Assembly: GCA_947650285.1 (NCBI GenBank)
Contig: CANTFL010000198.1
Coordinates: 119,231-183,230 of the forward strand
Length of the DNA: 64,000 nt
Reading direction: 5' to 3'
Origin: Hyaloperonospora brassicae
Lineage: Eukaryota; Oomycota; Peronosporomycetes; Peronosporales; Peronosporaceae
Shown: positions 12,477-22,742 of the stretch, piece by piece
How the letters are laid out: each line of letters starts with the position of its first letter
How positions within the stretch are numbered: position 1 is the first letter of the stretch
Made by a program: the position numbers and the translations under genes
The notes under the pieces: model-generated
Told to the model about the DNA's origin: nothing
What the model saw: the letters and a program-made list of their open reading frames with translations, nothing else
The model's database searches: none

Positions 12477-12725
12477 CTACTCTATATATCTATGCGCCTG
12501 GGCAAGGCGTAACGTCATCATCATTAGAAATATGTCGCGCATAACGAGCTTGAGCCTGAGATCTTCTAGTGACTGGCGAGAAAGAAAGTTGTTCGGCGCC
12601 CCACAGTCAACTAGAGGACGAACTAACAAATTTTTTGTCACTTGCAACTTCAAGTAAATGAGTGTCACTTCATCACCAGGTGCAGAGACACACAATGATT
12701 GTGTATCTGGAGCAACTTTCTCCAA
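12477..12725 (-). pseudogene. Retropepsin region of truncated gypsy copy
   Basis: The frame contains LVDCGAPNNFLSRQSLE, the flap-side active-site context of this family (the family seems to use DCGA rather than DSGA, since the other copy has xCGA too). Unlike the + strand copy, the catalytic Asp is present here. It is flanked by frameshifts. Confidence 0.6.
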
Positions 12726-12759
12726 GAAACTTGCAATTCTCTTAAGGTTGCTGGACTAG

Positions 12760-13919
12760 TAGGGCACTCCTCCCCGACTGACCCGTCCATTTTTAATGGT
12801 CCGCTTCGCTGCTGCGGTTTCGCAGCAGCACCGAACCCACGCTTATTTTCCCCTTTTGGCAAATGGTGGTTCACTTCGCTCAGCAATGTTTGGTACTGAG
12901 CGTGGGGCACTACACTCGTAAGCGAAGTGTCCAATCTTCTGACAACGAATGCACTTTTGCAATTTCTTGTTGTTCGTAGAGAGATGTATCTCGCTCTTAA
13001 TATAACAGATGTCCATGGGTTCTGGACCTCAAGTCTCTTGTCGACTTGGTGGACGATAAAAGCTGGATCTAGCATGAGTCTACCTCATGTTATAGTCTTC
13101 TGTGTCGCAGCTGATATTGCTTGTTCAAGCGTATCCAACTCTAAGCGTAACGGGTGATTCCTGACGGGACCATCTGAAAGCCTATTATGAACACAGTATT
13201 CAAGGTGTGTTCATGTACCGGGTCAGCAGTCATACTACTCGGAAGAAGTCGTATACGCGAATCATAAGCGTGCACTCACGCTTATCCTGTTTGAGTTTAG
13301 GAGCTTAATATAAGCCCTAAACTCAGATCTAGGCGGTTCAAACGTTTGTTTGAGCCGGGTCTTTGAAAACTCAAGCGACTCATAAGCATATAGGTCGCTC
13401 ATCTCGATTCCTAGATCCCAAGTCTTGGCGCGTCTTGGCCAAGTGGGCTTGATCAAATGTGACTTTCATTTTCTCATCGTCGATACGACGTGCCTTTATG
13501 GCTCTGTCTAGTTTGACGAATTATAAAAATAGGGAGTCGTCCTCGACTCCTCTGTACTTCGAAATATCAATCCATAAGATTTCGGGACGACGCGTGTGTG
13601 TCGTCCCGCCCACAGCAGTATTGAGGTGCTTCTGTCTCAACAGCTCTGTCTGTTGAGCACCAATTTATCTCACCTGCTCGGCCTGTTGATAGCCTTTCTG
13701 GTGAAGCAAGGCTACTTTCTATCATTCGGCGAAAACTTCATTTTGGATGACCCTGGCTTTAGCAGCATGTTGTTGGTTCCTGTCAAGGGACTCCAACATG
13801 GCGCTAATGGCGAACTCGCCTACGGTAGAACACATTCGTTCTACCGCCCTCCATTCGATATCACTCAAATGGTTAAACCCTTCACGCGTGGCTTGAAAGA
13901 TCTCCTCCTCATCTAACAT
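12760..13919 (-). pseudogene. gag of truncated gypsy copy
   Basis: Begins with an ATG frame at 13919 (MLDEEEIFQATREGFNH) that parallels the start of gag in the complete copy at 21511. A stop at 13722, further frameshifts, the MSDLYAYESLEFSKTR stretch (13262-13456) and a CIRCQKIGHFAYEC zinc-knuckle reading near 12960-12915 follow in order. Confidence 0.65.
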
Positions 13920-13975
13920 TGTAATGTCAAATGAGGTGGTCGTGGTTGTTGGACGGACTACAACGTGCTACTAGA

Positions 13976-14379
13976 TGTAACGGGGCATACTCTCACCAGA
14001 TGACTTGTAAGACCTTGTGCTGACTTAGCACTAGGCTGCATACCTTCGACGTCACGTACACGTGGCGTGAGAAAGCGCAAGGAAGTAAACAGAACTCGAA
14101 AGCTTTGATTAACGAAATAGTAGAGTTGTATACAACATAGTTATGTTTCTTTGTAAACCGTCTTTGTCTTAGTCTAACCATACCAAACTACAATCTCCTA
14201 TGTGGGTTTCTTGCCCACCACCCATTGCGCGCGTCCAGCTTCTATTGGAGGTTAATTTTGTTGATGTAGCGTCTACATCAATCAATAAGTGGAGCGCCCA
14301 TATGTAAGTATCTGAATAAATTAAATTGAAATATTGATAGATTCGTTTCAATTTTAGGTAACGGGCTCACCCCGTTACA
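13976..14379 (-). mobile_element. 5' LTR of truncated gypsy copy
   Basis: Starts (outer end, 14379) with the palindrome TGTAACGGGG..CCCGTTAC and ends (inner end, 13976) with CCCCGTTACA. It shares the ACCCATTGCGCGCGTCCAGC block with the solo LTRs at 2332 and 35021. The internal region follows directly at 13975. Flank beyond 14379 is a different LTR fragment. Confidence 0.85.
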
Positions 14380-14771
14380 CTCACAAGAAATCGACTCTAC
14401 GAGCTTACAGCTCCAGGTCCTTGTTCAGGGGACTTAAACGATTCACTGTCCTAAATGCACAGTGCACTTTAAGAGTCGGTGTCTTAGTAAGTCTTGCATC
14501 TTCTTAAGATCAAGACGCCTTGGAAGGCACGTGATATTTCTCGGTCAAAAGAGGAGTTGAACTTTTTTTGTTTATACATCGAAAAGAATACCTCAGACAA
14601 AACGTACTTTATCTCGATCTCGACACTAACGCTATATTGGCTACCTTTATAGATCTCGTATTTTGGTGGCTGACACACGTCAGCCTGCAACAACTGATAC
14701 GATCCTGGTGTTCGAATATCCTTTTTAATAGAGCGTTACCCCTGGTGTATACCACACGTGTCCTCTTGTAA
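14380..14771 (-). mobile_element. Partial LTR related to the solo LTR at 31078-31609
   Basis: Matches the solo LTR at 31078-31609 over most of its length: AGCTTACAGCTCC/AGCTTACGGTCC, CAAGACGCCT followed by GGCACGTG, and GGTGTATACCACAC near its outer end. The equivalent of the first roughly 150 bp is missing, and the truncated gypsy copy abuts the break, so that element probably inserted into an older LTR. Confidence 0.65.
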
Positions 14772-15280
14772 CAGCCATCAAAGTCCTAGAAGCTGCTTTC
14801 ACGCCTTTCACGAACCATTCAATTCTCGTGCGTTAGCGAAGGTAACTGCTCTGCAATATGTCCTCGAAGGCTTGTAGCACTTTCTTGATCTACGAAGCAC
14901 TGCTTTAGATCCACGCTTGGATCATTACATGCTCTTGAGCATGTAGCGACAAGAAAAAAGAGACTCGGCATGTGGTCTGCACTGCCCCAAATCGATTGCT
15001 CCATAGCGCAGTGGTCAGCACTACAACTGCTAAACCAGCAACTTCGGCTGGCGGGCGCAACTGCAAACGCCCCTGTAGTTTGATCCTTTGCGCCTCTGCG
15101 TACGTACGTGTAGTTTTAGTTACCAGCTTTGTACATACAATAAGGTGACGATCTTGGGACCGGGGAACCTGCTCAATGTGACCCACCACCGAACGTCCGA
15201 CCAGGTCCTGAACGAGTCTATTCGATCGCTTTTGACAGGCTCTTGTCCTCCACAGCTCTGTCCATTTCGACCCCACTTCT
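14772..15280. other. Upstream region of the oxygenase-like gene
   Basis: No gene supported. A minus-strand frame (14905-15276) is open but lacks an ATG near its start and has no recognisable motif. The stretch probably contains the promoter of the gene starting at 15281. Confidence 0.35.
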
Positions 15281-16576
15281 ATGTCACGTCCTCAAGACCT
15301 ACTGCCTCCGTGGCTCGTAAACCACCACGTCGCTCATGACTCGCCACTTCTTCCCGACCACATTCGCCTCATCCCATGGGACGACGGGTTCACTCCCTCC
15401 GGCTGCAATTGCCGTCCGGGTACACTCGTGCGTGACTACCCACGGGACCATCCGGGAGCTCTTGTAACAGTCGATCACGCAGTGTCGGAACGTACGGCCG
15501 ATCAGCTGTACGCGAGTGCGATCGAAGCAAAAGTGTGGGGTGTCTACGTGTCAGTCGATGAGTTACTAGTGCTTGATGCTGCCAGTCGAGCAGCTTCGAT
15601 TGTAGTACCGAAGGTCAAGCAAACTGCAGCACAGAAGCTGGAAACCGGTCGTCAGGATTTAGCTCGACAAGCGATCCAGGAATTCCTCGTCGAGCGCTTG
15701 GCTGGACAGGACGTGATTACTAAGAACGACTGGGCACGTACGCACGGTGTCGCCGTGTGGGTCATTGCCTCCGATTGCGACGATGAGACGGAGTACCACG
15801 TGGACTATGCCGAGCAGGTCCGATACGAGACCAATGTGCTCTTTCCGCCCATCTATGGCGCTACGTTGCACGTGAGTCCACTGCGAAGTAGCAGTAGTAG
15901 TAGTAGTAGTAAGAGTGGCGCTACTTGTACTGACGAGGAACTGGTCGAAGAGGGGCAGCGGGAGACGGGTGTACTCGAAGGCGGAAGTCTGTACGTGAAT
16001 GTCAAAGGTCTGGACCACTATGAAAAGTACGGCCACAAGACGCGCAAGCGGTCAACGCGACTGACAACGGATGAGCTGGAGGAGCTGAGCCAGACTGAAC
16101 CTGGATGGGAACGTGTCCCGTACGTGTATCGTCGAGGGATCGTGTGTGATGGCGAGCTGCCTCACTTTAGCGGTCGCGTGCGTTCACTGCCGACGTCATT
16201 GTCATCTGTGAAATACGCGAAGGTGCCCGTGAAGCGCGTGATCGTGGGCTTTAACCTGTTTCCGAGCGAAATCGGCGCGTGTGTCGCTAAGTTCCCCGAA
16301 CACAGCGGCGCTTTCAACCGCTACGTGAAGCTCTCTCAAGCCGCCGTGAAGCGGACAAAGGCGCTGTCGACTGCGGGCAACAAGGGCGGCTGGACGCTGG
16401 CGAGTGTGCGAGCGAACCCAAAGCAGGCTGCGTTTCTCAAGTTGCTGGCACGTAGGGTACGTGAGACGGAGAAGCAGAAGTCGGAGGCAGTGACACCGAC
16501 TGTAACTGCGTCGTGCCCGTCAAGTTGTGAGCTGCGGAACGAGAGTGAAGAGGTGGAAGAAGATGTCGAGAGGTGA
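15281..16576 (+). CDS. 2-oxoglutarate/Fe(II) dioxygenase-like protein, 431 aa
   Basis: Single-exon frame with ATG at 15281 and TGA at 16574-16576. The centre carries EYHVDYAEQVRYETNVLFPP, giving an H173-x-D175 pair of the kind that binds iron in double-stranded beta-helix dioxygenases. A later CDGELPHFSGRV (residues 289-300) could supply the distal His295 and an Arg for 2-oxoglutarate. Between them is a short Ser run (203-210, an AGT microsatellite) and an acidic insert. The C-terminus is Lys/Glu rich and probably disordered. There is no signal peptide or membrane segment. Substrate cannot be told. It is convergent with the PIG-Y-like gene, whose stop is about 97 bp away. The clean frame and lack of repeat similarity mark it as a host gene. 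Confidence 0.75.
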   Translation: MSRPQDLLPPWLVNHHVAHDSPLLPDHIRLIPWDDGFTPSGCNCRPGTLVRDYPRDHPGALVTVDHAVSERTADQLYASAIEAKVWGVYVSVDELLVLDAASRAASIVVPKVKQTAAQKLETGRQDLARQAIQEFLVERLAGQDVITKNDWARTHGVAVWVIASDCDDETEYHVDYAEQVRYETNVLFPPIYGATLHVSPLRSSSSSSSSKSGATCTDEELVEEGQRETGVLEGGSLYVNVKGLDHYEKYGHKTRKRSTRLTTDELEELSQTEPGWERVPYVYRRGIVCDGELPHFSGRVRSLPTSLSSVKYAKVPVKRVIVGFNLFPSEIGACVAKFPEHSGAFNRYVKLSQAAVKRTKALSTAGNKGGWTLASVRANPKQAAFLKLLARRVRETEKQKSEAVTPTVTASCPSSCELRNESEEVEEDVER

Positions 16577-16673
16577 CGGACGGACGCGAAAGATTTCATG
16601 ATACAGTTGACGCTGCGACTCGCAACTTGTTTGACCGCTGGACTTTGCCACACGTGCAGCTGACTGCAGAGTT

Positions 16674-17113
16674 TCAGTTGTGGCGGAAGAACTTGAGGCC
16701 GACCCAGTTGGCGTAGCACGTCAAGATGGTCACAGGGATCGTGAGGGGCACCAAGTAGCAGTAGTACACGTCGCTCTCGAGAGCGCGCAAGAGACTGACG
16801 CTCACTTGTTGGTCTTCAGAGCTTTTGATGGCCATTTGATCTGTCGCTTCAGCTGTGGCAGAGGTCTCTGGAAGAAAAAGTAGCAGCAGTTTCGAGAAGA
16901 TCATGACATACCTATCAGTGATCATCGACAAGAAGGTGTGAGAGAGAAGTTGTTTGTAAATGGAGAAGAAGAAATCATATTGGACGGAAGAGGTTCATTT
17001 AGCTGCGGGCAGCAATCGTACATGGATGCAATAAAGACCAGGGCCGCGAGTAACACGATTACGTAGCCCCACACGTGACTGGTGGAGCCTGCACGTGGCG
17101 CTGCCACCTTCAT
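16674..17113 (-). CDS. PIGY: PIG-Y homologue (GPI-GlcNAc transferase subunit), two or more exons
   Basis: The C-terminal 30 residues contain YYCYLVPLTIPVTI and end NWVGLKFFRHN, closely resembling the C-terminus of PIG-Y, the small two-helix ER protein of the GPI-N-acetylglucosaminyltransferase complex that starts GPI-anchor synthesis. An upstream exon from ATG 17113 supplies the first membrane helix (GYVIVLLAALVFIASMY). The two parts lie in different frames. A GTATGT donor and CTTCCAG acceptor join them in phase but leave a TGA just before the donor. An alternative intron (GTCCAA..GATAG, about 73 nt) removes that TGA and also keeps the frame. Exact splicing is therefore uncertain; it could also be a damaged copy. 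Confidence 0.6.
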
Positions 17114-17305
17114 GTCCTGTCCTGTGAGCTAAAATAGCGTCCTCTATACTACGTGCTTCCGTCGTTTTGTGTGACGCACACACTCCCCGCGCGTCGCTAA
17201 AGCACTGTTATAAGGAGGTAGAATGCAGCGAAACAGCTGTGAATGGGTTGTAAGAAACGGTAAAGACACGCGTGTGGATAGAGGTCAACGAGCTTGCAGC
17301 GTCCG

Positions 17306-17566
17306 CTAAGCAAGTAGATACAGTGGATGCAGTTTAAGTCCAAGAATGATGAGATGGTGCCGCATAGGTTGTTGTCTACCACATCGTTCGAATACGAGCG
17401 GCCAGGAGTACTGATTGAGCATTTTGAGGGATTCGACTGTTTTCGGAAGCACTTCTTGCTGCGAGATAGCTGAGGTGTGGCCCTCGCCTCATTCATCTGC
17501 CATGGCACGATCCTGTTCGCTCAAGCTTTGTCGTTCTGCTGCCTTGACACCCTTAGGCGGCCACAT
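17306..17566 (-). pseudogene. Small hypothetical protein with one in-frame TGA
   Basis: From ATG at 17566-17564 the frame starts MWPPKGVKAAERQSLSEQ, meets TGA after about 25 codons, then continues through ISQQEVLPKTVESLKMLNQY and a hydrophobic LIILGLKLHPLYLLA to a stop at 17306. In-frame continuation across the TGA and good coding character suggest a gene of about 86 codons with a nonsense mutation, a missed intron or a sequencing error. No family recognised. Confidence 0.35.
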
Positions 17567-17675
17567 GGAAAACTATGAGAGGACATATCGTGTGACCAAG
17601 TGCAAAGCTGAAGATTTGTGCTCGCGATCAAGTAGATGGCATCAATGACCACGTGGTCGGAGCAATTGTTTCATA

Positions 17676-17841
17676 ATGGAAGAGGTGAGCGCGTTTAGCC
17701 TGTTTGACAGGGCCAGCTATAAGAGCAGATACGAGTGCAAGACACGAGATTGAGGTAGCAGCAAAGTATGCAGCTAGTAAAAGGGCGGCAACGAAAGATG
17801 AACAGGATGCACGTAAAAGGTCTGGACAGCAAAAGCTGTGA
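17676..17841 (+). pseudogene. Small hypothetical protein with a 1-nt frameshift
   Basis: ATG at 17676 opens MEEVSAFSLFDRASYKSR. After a one-base shift near 17735 the next frame reads ARHEIEVAAKYAASKR and then a Lys/Gln-rich tail to TGA at 17839-17841. Both halves look coding and amphipathic. It is divergent from the small gene at 17306-17566, about 110 bp away. No family recognised; a short missed intron is an alternative. Confidence 0.3.
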
Positions 17842-19162
17842 TGATTAGGCAGGTTCAATCTGATGAACGATACGTATGGCAACTGATCTTGCTGTTCGAA
17901 ATGTACAACACAAACAAAGCGCTACCAACGTGAGGCCATTGCTGAGGAGAAACTTACTTGCCAAGTACCTAAACATTTGTCATGTGGTGTGGCTTTATTG
18001 ACAGCATTTCGAAACCCTGATAGTTCCGAACGTTCTCTGGTCTCGAGCAATCTTGTAGTTTCGCGGCGAGCGGCGATTGCTAGACAAACCAATGTAGGCA
18101 CGTAGGAAGATGTAGGAGCAACACTAAGTGGGCAAGCAGTCCCCTGCTAGTGCTACCTTGGTTGCCGTGTCTTGGGTCGTCGACGACATCTTCACGGCAA
18201 GTAATATAGCGTACGATGTTGAAGAAGGGGTGGAGCTGGTGCGCTAGCTCTGTGCACGACAGCCATGTAGACGTCGTCGTTTGCACCTCGGCGTCTCTGT
18301 GGGCGCTGGCGCATTTACGAGAGCAAACTTATCTCCGTGCTGACTAGCGCTGGTATAGCCGCTGTTTCTAAGCTGCTGCTGATTCTCGGGTTCTAGAGCA
18401 GTGAACGAGTGTGCTCGACTTCTTACTGCACGCGATATCGGTATGCGCGAAAGTTTGCATTTGCTGTCACCGTGTGCGTCCATCCGCGCTTTCTTACCAG
18501 CGTAATCAGTGCTATCGGCTTATGCGGATCGCAGCTGCATATTTGATGTCGATGAGCTTGAGTTCGCCTCTACGGATACACACTGTCGATACTTTTCGCT
18601 TGCTACCTCGGGCGTGCGCAATTTGCTGCTATGTATGCTGGAGCTGCTTGGACACCGACTGGTGTCGTTGCGACATGGAGACATGCTGGGCTTGCAACGA
18701 TGAGCTGACCAAAACTTTGTTTGCACGCGTTGACGTATTTGGACACACGCATTTCAATTCAGCCACCGCGGAATAACATCCAGGCTTATATAGCATATTC
18801 ACCGATCGTCACAAGAGAGTTTTGCTCGCTGCAAGCACGCGAACGAGGGCGTGAGGTATCCGTCTTGTCGACAATGACAATCAGCAATGCTGTCGAGAAC
18901 GCAAATGTTTGGGGACATGAGGTACACAGCGAGTCTGTCTATTCTTTCGCTAAAAACGGTGGAGTTTTATTTGCAGCATTTTGTTTTTTCTGGTATCAAA
19001 TTGGTCCTACAACGAGTTAGTCTCGACTTTCCATACAAAAATCAAGCCACAAGGCTTGTGTTAATTTGTAAAAAGTATCGTCAAAAGGTTGCGATAGTAA
19101 CGGTCCGTGCAGCGCACATTGCTTCAGTGACCTGCAGTAGCACTAAACAGTACCTTTTAGCA
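17842..19162. other. Intergenic stretch, no supported gene
   Basis: Short frames occur on both strands (for example 18411-18776 and 18244-18483) but none shows a motif, homology within the window or convincing splice structure. It includes the upstream region of the Yae1-like gene. Confidence 0.35.
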
Positions 19163-19736
19163 ATGGCAGTGCCGCTCGATAGCCGTAGCGACTCGGACGA
19201 CGGCTTCCAGGACTTTCTGAGCGACAACAGTGGCGATCAAGAGGCGCTGTTGACGCAGGAAAGCGCAGCACTTGAGCGTCGCATGAAGACCGTAAGCGCC
19301 TCTTTTAGTCCTATCGGACGCAACTCAGCTCGAAATACCATAATTTATGTCACACGTCAAACCTTATTGTATTGTATTGGACTCACTGATGACGTCTCTG
19401 TTCTTTTCGCAATATTAGATGGGTATTCGAGACGGTCTCGAGCTCGGTAAGGAGATCACGTTGCAAGAAGGGTTTGACGCTGGTTATGCGCAAGGAGCAG
19501 CACGTAGTTTTCGTGTTGGAACACTGCGAGGCGCTTTGGAAACAGCCGTTCGGTGTGGTCTGACGAACGACGAGGCAATGCTGACTGAAGCACGTGCTTG
19601 TATATCTCAGTTGAAGACACTGGAGAGGGATTCCAAGCTGCACGACGGAACATCTGAAGACAGCGCTGAACTTGTAGTACTGACGCAAGCTGAAGATCTG
19701 CTTACGAGCATCGGGGTGGACGTTACAACTTTGTGA
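19163..19736 (+). CDS. YAE1: Yae1-domain protein, two exons, 148 aa
   Basis: Exon 1 (19163-19291) starts MAVPLDSRSDSDDGF and encodes an acidic N-terminus of 43 residues ending LERRMKT. A GTAAGC donor at 19292 and a TATTAG acceptor at 19418 remove a 127-nt intron in phase 0. Exon 2 (19419-19736) begins MGIRDGLELGKEITLQEGFD, followed by AGYAQGA, the repeated deca-GX3 signature of the Yae1 N-terminal domain. In yeast and humans Yae1 works with Lto1 as an adaptor that recruits the cytosolic Fe-S targeting machinery to the ABC protein Rli1/ABCE1, needed for ribosome recycling. The length suits the family. The ATG at the start of exon 2 could also initiate a shorter protein. Confidence 0.8.
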
Positions 19737-19887
19737 ACGTGCTTGGAAGCAGAATAACGGGAGACTATGTCATTTTCACGAGGGTCTGGTCTTTTGTCAG
19801 AAGAGCACTCGTAGTCTCACATAAGTACAAGTATGCATTTAGATTCTGTGTAACAAGATAAGCACAGAGCAAGAATCATTTCGACAA

Positions 19888-20517
19888 ATGCTGAATATAT
19901 CGGTAGTGAATCTGCGAGGGCTTTTGGCGTACAACCTTGTCGACGAGGAAAACAGTACGGGTATTATCGACGCGTAAGTAGTACGGTCCACCTCGAGTAG
20001 ACGCCATGATCAGGCGTTGTCGTACGGTACACGTACAATCGCATAAAGGTCCAGGTTAACGTGTATTGTCTGTATGCTCTTTCTGACAAAAACGGAAAAG
20101 TGCGGGCTTTGGTGGTACGATCTACCTTCACTTTCGCCAGTATTCCATTTACAAATATGCACATTGATACAAACCCGAGTCACCGTTGTTGGAAATAGAG
20201 TGGGTATACTCGATAACAAGATCATCCGGTCGAACATGGTATTTTCTGTTTTTCGTATCGATGATGTGTCGGTAAACAATCTATTGCTCAGCTTCCAAGC
20301 TTTTGCTGGAAGACGCATCACGCTACGTTCGCATACTTTAGGACAAAATGATGACTTGGTATGAAGCACGAACTGCTGAAACAATTGCGCTACATTTCTA
20401 AAGAGCCAAATCAATTTTCCAAAGTGTGGGCGCAGAAAATTGCTGTCGCGTCCACCAGTCTTTGTTTGTCACGAGAGCTTCCGCAAAGCGCTAAGCTGAG
20501 AGACTAGTCAAGTACAG
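19888..20517 (+). CDS. Possible small three-exon gene, unknown product
   Basis: A candidate model: exon 1 from ATG 19888 (MLNISVVNLRGLLAYNL) to a GTAAGT donor at 19974; exon 2 after a TCCAG acceptor, with the frame through TLIQTRVTVVGNRVGILDN; donor GTATGA after DDL near 20361; exon 3 after CCAAAG to a TGA near 20508. Phases can be matched at both junctions. However, a competing frame in exon 2 (NVYCLYALSDKNGKVRALVV) looks at least as protein-like, so the model may be wrong in the middle. No family recognised. Confidence 0.25.
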
Positions 20518-20565
20518 CTGAAAGTTGGAGAGGCAGAAGGACAAGTGGTGCGTAGGTGAGGCAGC

Positions 20566-20940
20566 ATGCGCTGTTTTGCGTCAGTATTACGTAAGGCGTG
20601 TAACTGTCGTGCCACACAAACACAGCCACAGTGCATCCTGGCAACACATGGATCTGCCTGGCGATACAAGGAGTTGCCTGACATCGAGGCAAGCCTGCTA
20701 ACGATTTCAATGCACGCGTAAGTATCCCTTATTATTATATGAAGTTGTTCAATGATACGATTTAGCATACTGTCGATCTCGGTAGCTGGTCCACGCTAGT
20801 ATGTTACTTGTCAAAGTCGCTGGGGCGGGTCGACGATGCCTGCCAAGTGATAAACTGCATCCCACAGGACGAGTGCGCATATCGAAGCGCTGTACAATAA
20901 GTTCGTCGTACATGAGCACGAGATTAATTGCCTACGCTAG
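20566..20940 (+). CDS. Possible small two-exon gene, about 74 aa
   Basis: ATG at 20566 opens MRCFASVLRKACNCRATQ and runs to a GTAAGT donor at 20718 (phase 2). A CCCACAG acceptor ending at 20867 restores the frame into SAHIEALYNKFVVHEHEINC and a TAG at 20938-20940. Several Cys residues and a basic N-terminus would fit a small mitochondrial protein, but I recognise no CX9C pair and no family. Opposite-strand frames also exist here. Confidence 0.3.
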
Positions 20941-21074
20941 CCCATTAGGTCCAGCGCTCTTTTATTTTTTTCCATCGAAAAGCAAGCGCATCAAAAACAT
21001 TTTTTGCTTCCTCAACGTTTCCGTGTCATCTGTCGCTAGATCTTACAGTACAAGCGATAAAATTATACGTCAGG

Positions 21075-21466
21075 TGTAACGGGGCAGCCCGTTACATGGA
21101 AGTGTCACTTTAAAGAAAGTGACAATAAAGAATATTAAGTTGAATATTCTTTGAACAATATCACCGATAGTGGTGATATTGGTGAGGCGACCAAAGGGTC
21201 TGCTCATTGGTTGATATCTTGATGATATCAACCCACCAATCACCGCAGGACGCGCGCAATGAGTGGTGACGAGACGTCACCATACACTCAGTTATATTAA
21301 CATAATTAAGTCAGGTCAAACAGAGAGACAGTAGTTAGAGGACTTAATTATATTAATACAACAGTTTCACTTTTCCCTTATCTACGCTTCCTCGTTTGCC
21401 CCGTGTACGTCTGTCGGGGCACCAAAACCCTTGCGTTAAGTTCACGCAAGGGTGTGCCCCGTTACA
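21075..21466 (+). mobile_element. 5' LTR of the complete gypsy element
   Basis: Begins TGTAACGGGGCAGCCCGTTACA, a 9-bp inverted repeat around a 4-nt loop, and ends CCCCGTTACA. A second hairpin (CCCTTGCG..CGCAAGGG) lies at about 21428-21452, just inside the end. AT-rich motifs (ATTAATATAAT) near 21300-21360 might contain promoter elements. Confidence 0.93.
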
Positions 21467-21484
21467 CCTGGTAACACTTTGTAG
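21467..21484 (+). promoter_or_regulatory. Putative primer-binding site
   Basis: Two bases after the 5' LTR the sequence reads TGGTAACACTTTG, beginning with the TGG expected opposite a tRNA 3' CCA. I cannot name the tRNA. The truncated copy has a diverged counterpart at the same place. Confidence 0.4.
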
Positions 21485-21510
21485 TCCTTTCAAGGACCAC
21501 AGCATCTAAC

Positions 21511-22663
21511 ATGAACATGTTGGATGATGAAGAGACCTTTCACGCCACGCGTGAATGGTTTACCTATATGAGTGACATCGAATGGGTTGCGGTAGAACGA
21601 ATGAGTTCTACCGTAGGCGAGTTCGCCATTAGCGCCATCTTGGAGTCTCTAGCTAGAGACCAACAACATGCCGCTATCGCCAACTTCAATCAAATGAACT
21701 TGCCGTTGAGAGGGAGAAAGTAGCCTTGCTTCACCAGCAAGGCTCTCAACAGGCCGAGCAGTTGAGAGAACTCGGTGCTCAACAGACACAGCTGTTGAGA
21801 CAGCAGCAATTCCATGCTGCTGTGGGCGGGACGGCACATGCGCGTCGTCCCGAGGTCATGAAAGTTGACATCTCCAAGTACAGTGGAGTCCCGGAGGACT
21901 CCCTGTTACTGTCGTTTGTCGAACTCGACAGAGCCTTTAGGGCTCGTCGCGTCAAAGATGAGCAAATGAAAGTCACATTTGCTCAAACCCACTTGGAAGG
22001 ACGTGCCAAAACTTGGTCCCTGGGGCTCGAGAGTAGCGACCCAAATGTGTCAAGTCGCTAGATGACTTCAAGTCCCGGCTCAGACAAACGTTTGAGCCGC
22101 CACGGGATGAGTTCAGGGCTCGTTCTGAGCTCCTGAAACTCAATCAGGGTTAGTGTGATGTGCACGCTTACGCTCAACATATACGACTCCTCGCGAGTAG
22201 TATAACTGCTAGCCCAATTCATGAGCACACGTTGATTACGGTGTTCATGCAAGGTCTCGCGGAAGGGCCCGTCAGGAACCACCTGTTCCGCCTTGAGCTG
22301 AATACGCTTAGAGATGCGATATCAGCCGCGGAACAGGAAGACTTTAGCATGAGACAGGCTCATGCTAGCTCAAACTCTTACCTTCCACCGAGACGACAAG
22401 AGATCGGAGGTCCAGAACCAATGGACCTCTGCTATGTTGAGAGCGAGATACCTCGCTCTTCAAACAACAAGCGATTGCAGAGGTGCAATCGCTGTCAGAA
22501 GTTAGGGCACTTCGCACATGAGTGTAGTGCTCCACACCCAGTACCAAACAGTACTGAGCGAAATGGACGACCATTTGCCAGAAAGGGCAATGGGCGTGGG
22601 TCCAGTGCTGTTGCGAAACCGCAACAGCGAGACGGACCATCAAAAAATGGTCGGGATCAGTAG
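21511..22663 (+). pseudogene. gag of complete gypsy element, broken
   Basis: ATG at 21511 opens MNMLDDEETFHATREWF. A frameshift ends that frame at 21723. The capsid part continues in 21726-22061 (PEDSLLLSFVELDRAFRARR, retrotransposon gag domain), breaks again, and resumes at 22160-22663 with GPEPMDLCYVESE and the zinc knuckle CNRCQKLGHFAHEC (C-x2-C-x4-H-x4-C). It would bind RNA and assemble particles if intact; at least two lesions prevent that. Confidence 0.85.
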
Positions 22664-22742
22664 GGGCGGAGCGCCCTACTGATCCAGCAACTCAAGAGAA
22701 TTTTCAAGTCTCTGGACGAAAGTTGCTCCAGATACACAATCA

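Larger units (their letters stand above)
9180..14379 (-). mobile_element. Truncated Ty3/gypsy element, same family as 21075-29053
   Basis: Read on the minus strand this runs 5' LTR (13976-14379), gag (about 13919-12760), protease (12725-12477), the protease-RT linker (about 12470-11500), RT (11494-10680), RNase H (about 10600-10100) and integrase (about 9950-9246). It is collinear with the complete + strand copy and clearly related, but diverged. It stops in the integrase core region: integrase C-terminus, antisense frame and 3' LTR are missing. Every domain is broken by stops or frameshifts. Confidence 0.85.

Noticed and set aside
12665..13075. 136-codon minus-strand frame in the truncated gypsy copy
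   Set aside because: It is a frame-shifted shadow of the gag zinc-knuckle region, which reads correctly in another frame.
14905..15276. 123-codon minus-strand frame divergent from the oxygenase-like gene
   Set aside because: It begins at GTG, has no ATG until its very end, and shows no motif.
15281..20940. RXLR or Crinkler effector genes expected in plant-pathogenic oomycetes
   Set aside because: No signal peptide followed by an RxLR or LxLFLAK-type motif was seen in the gene island.
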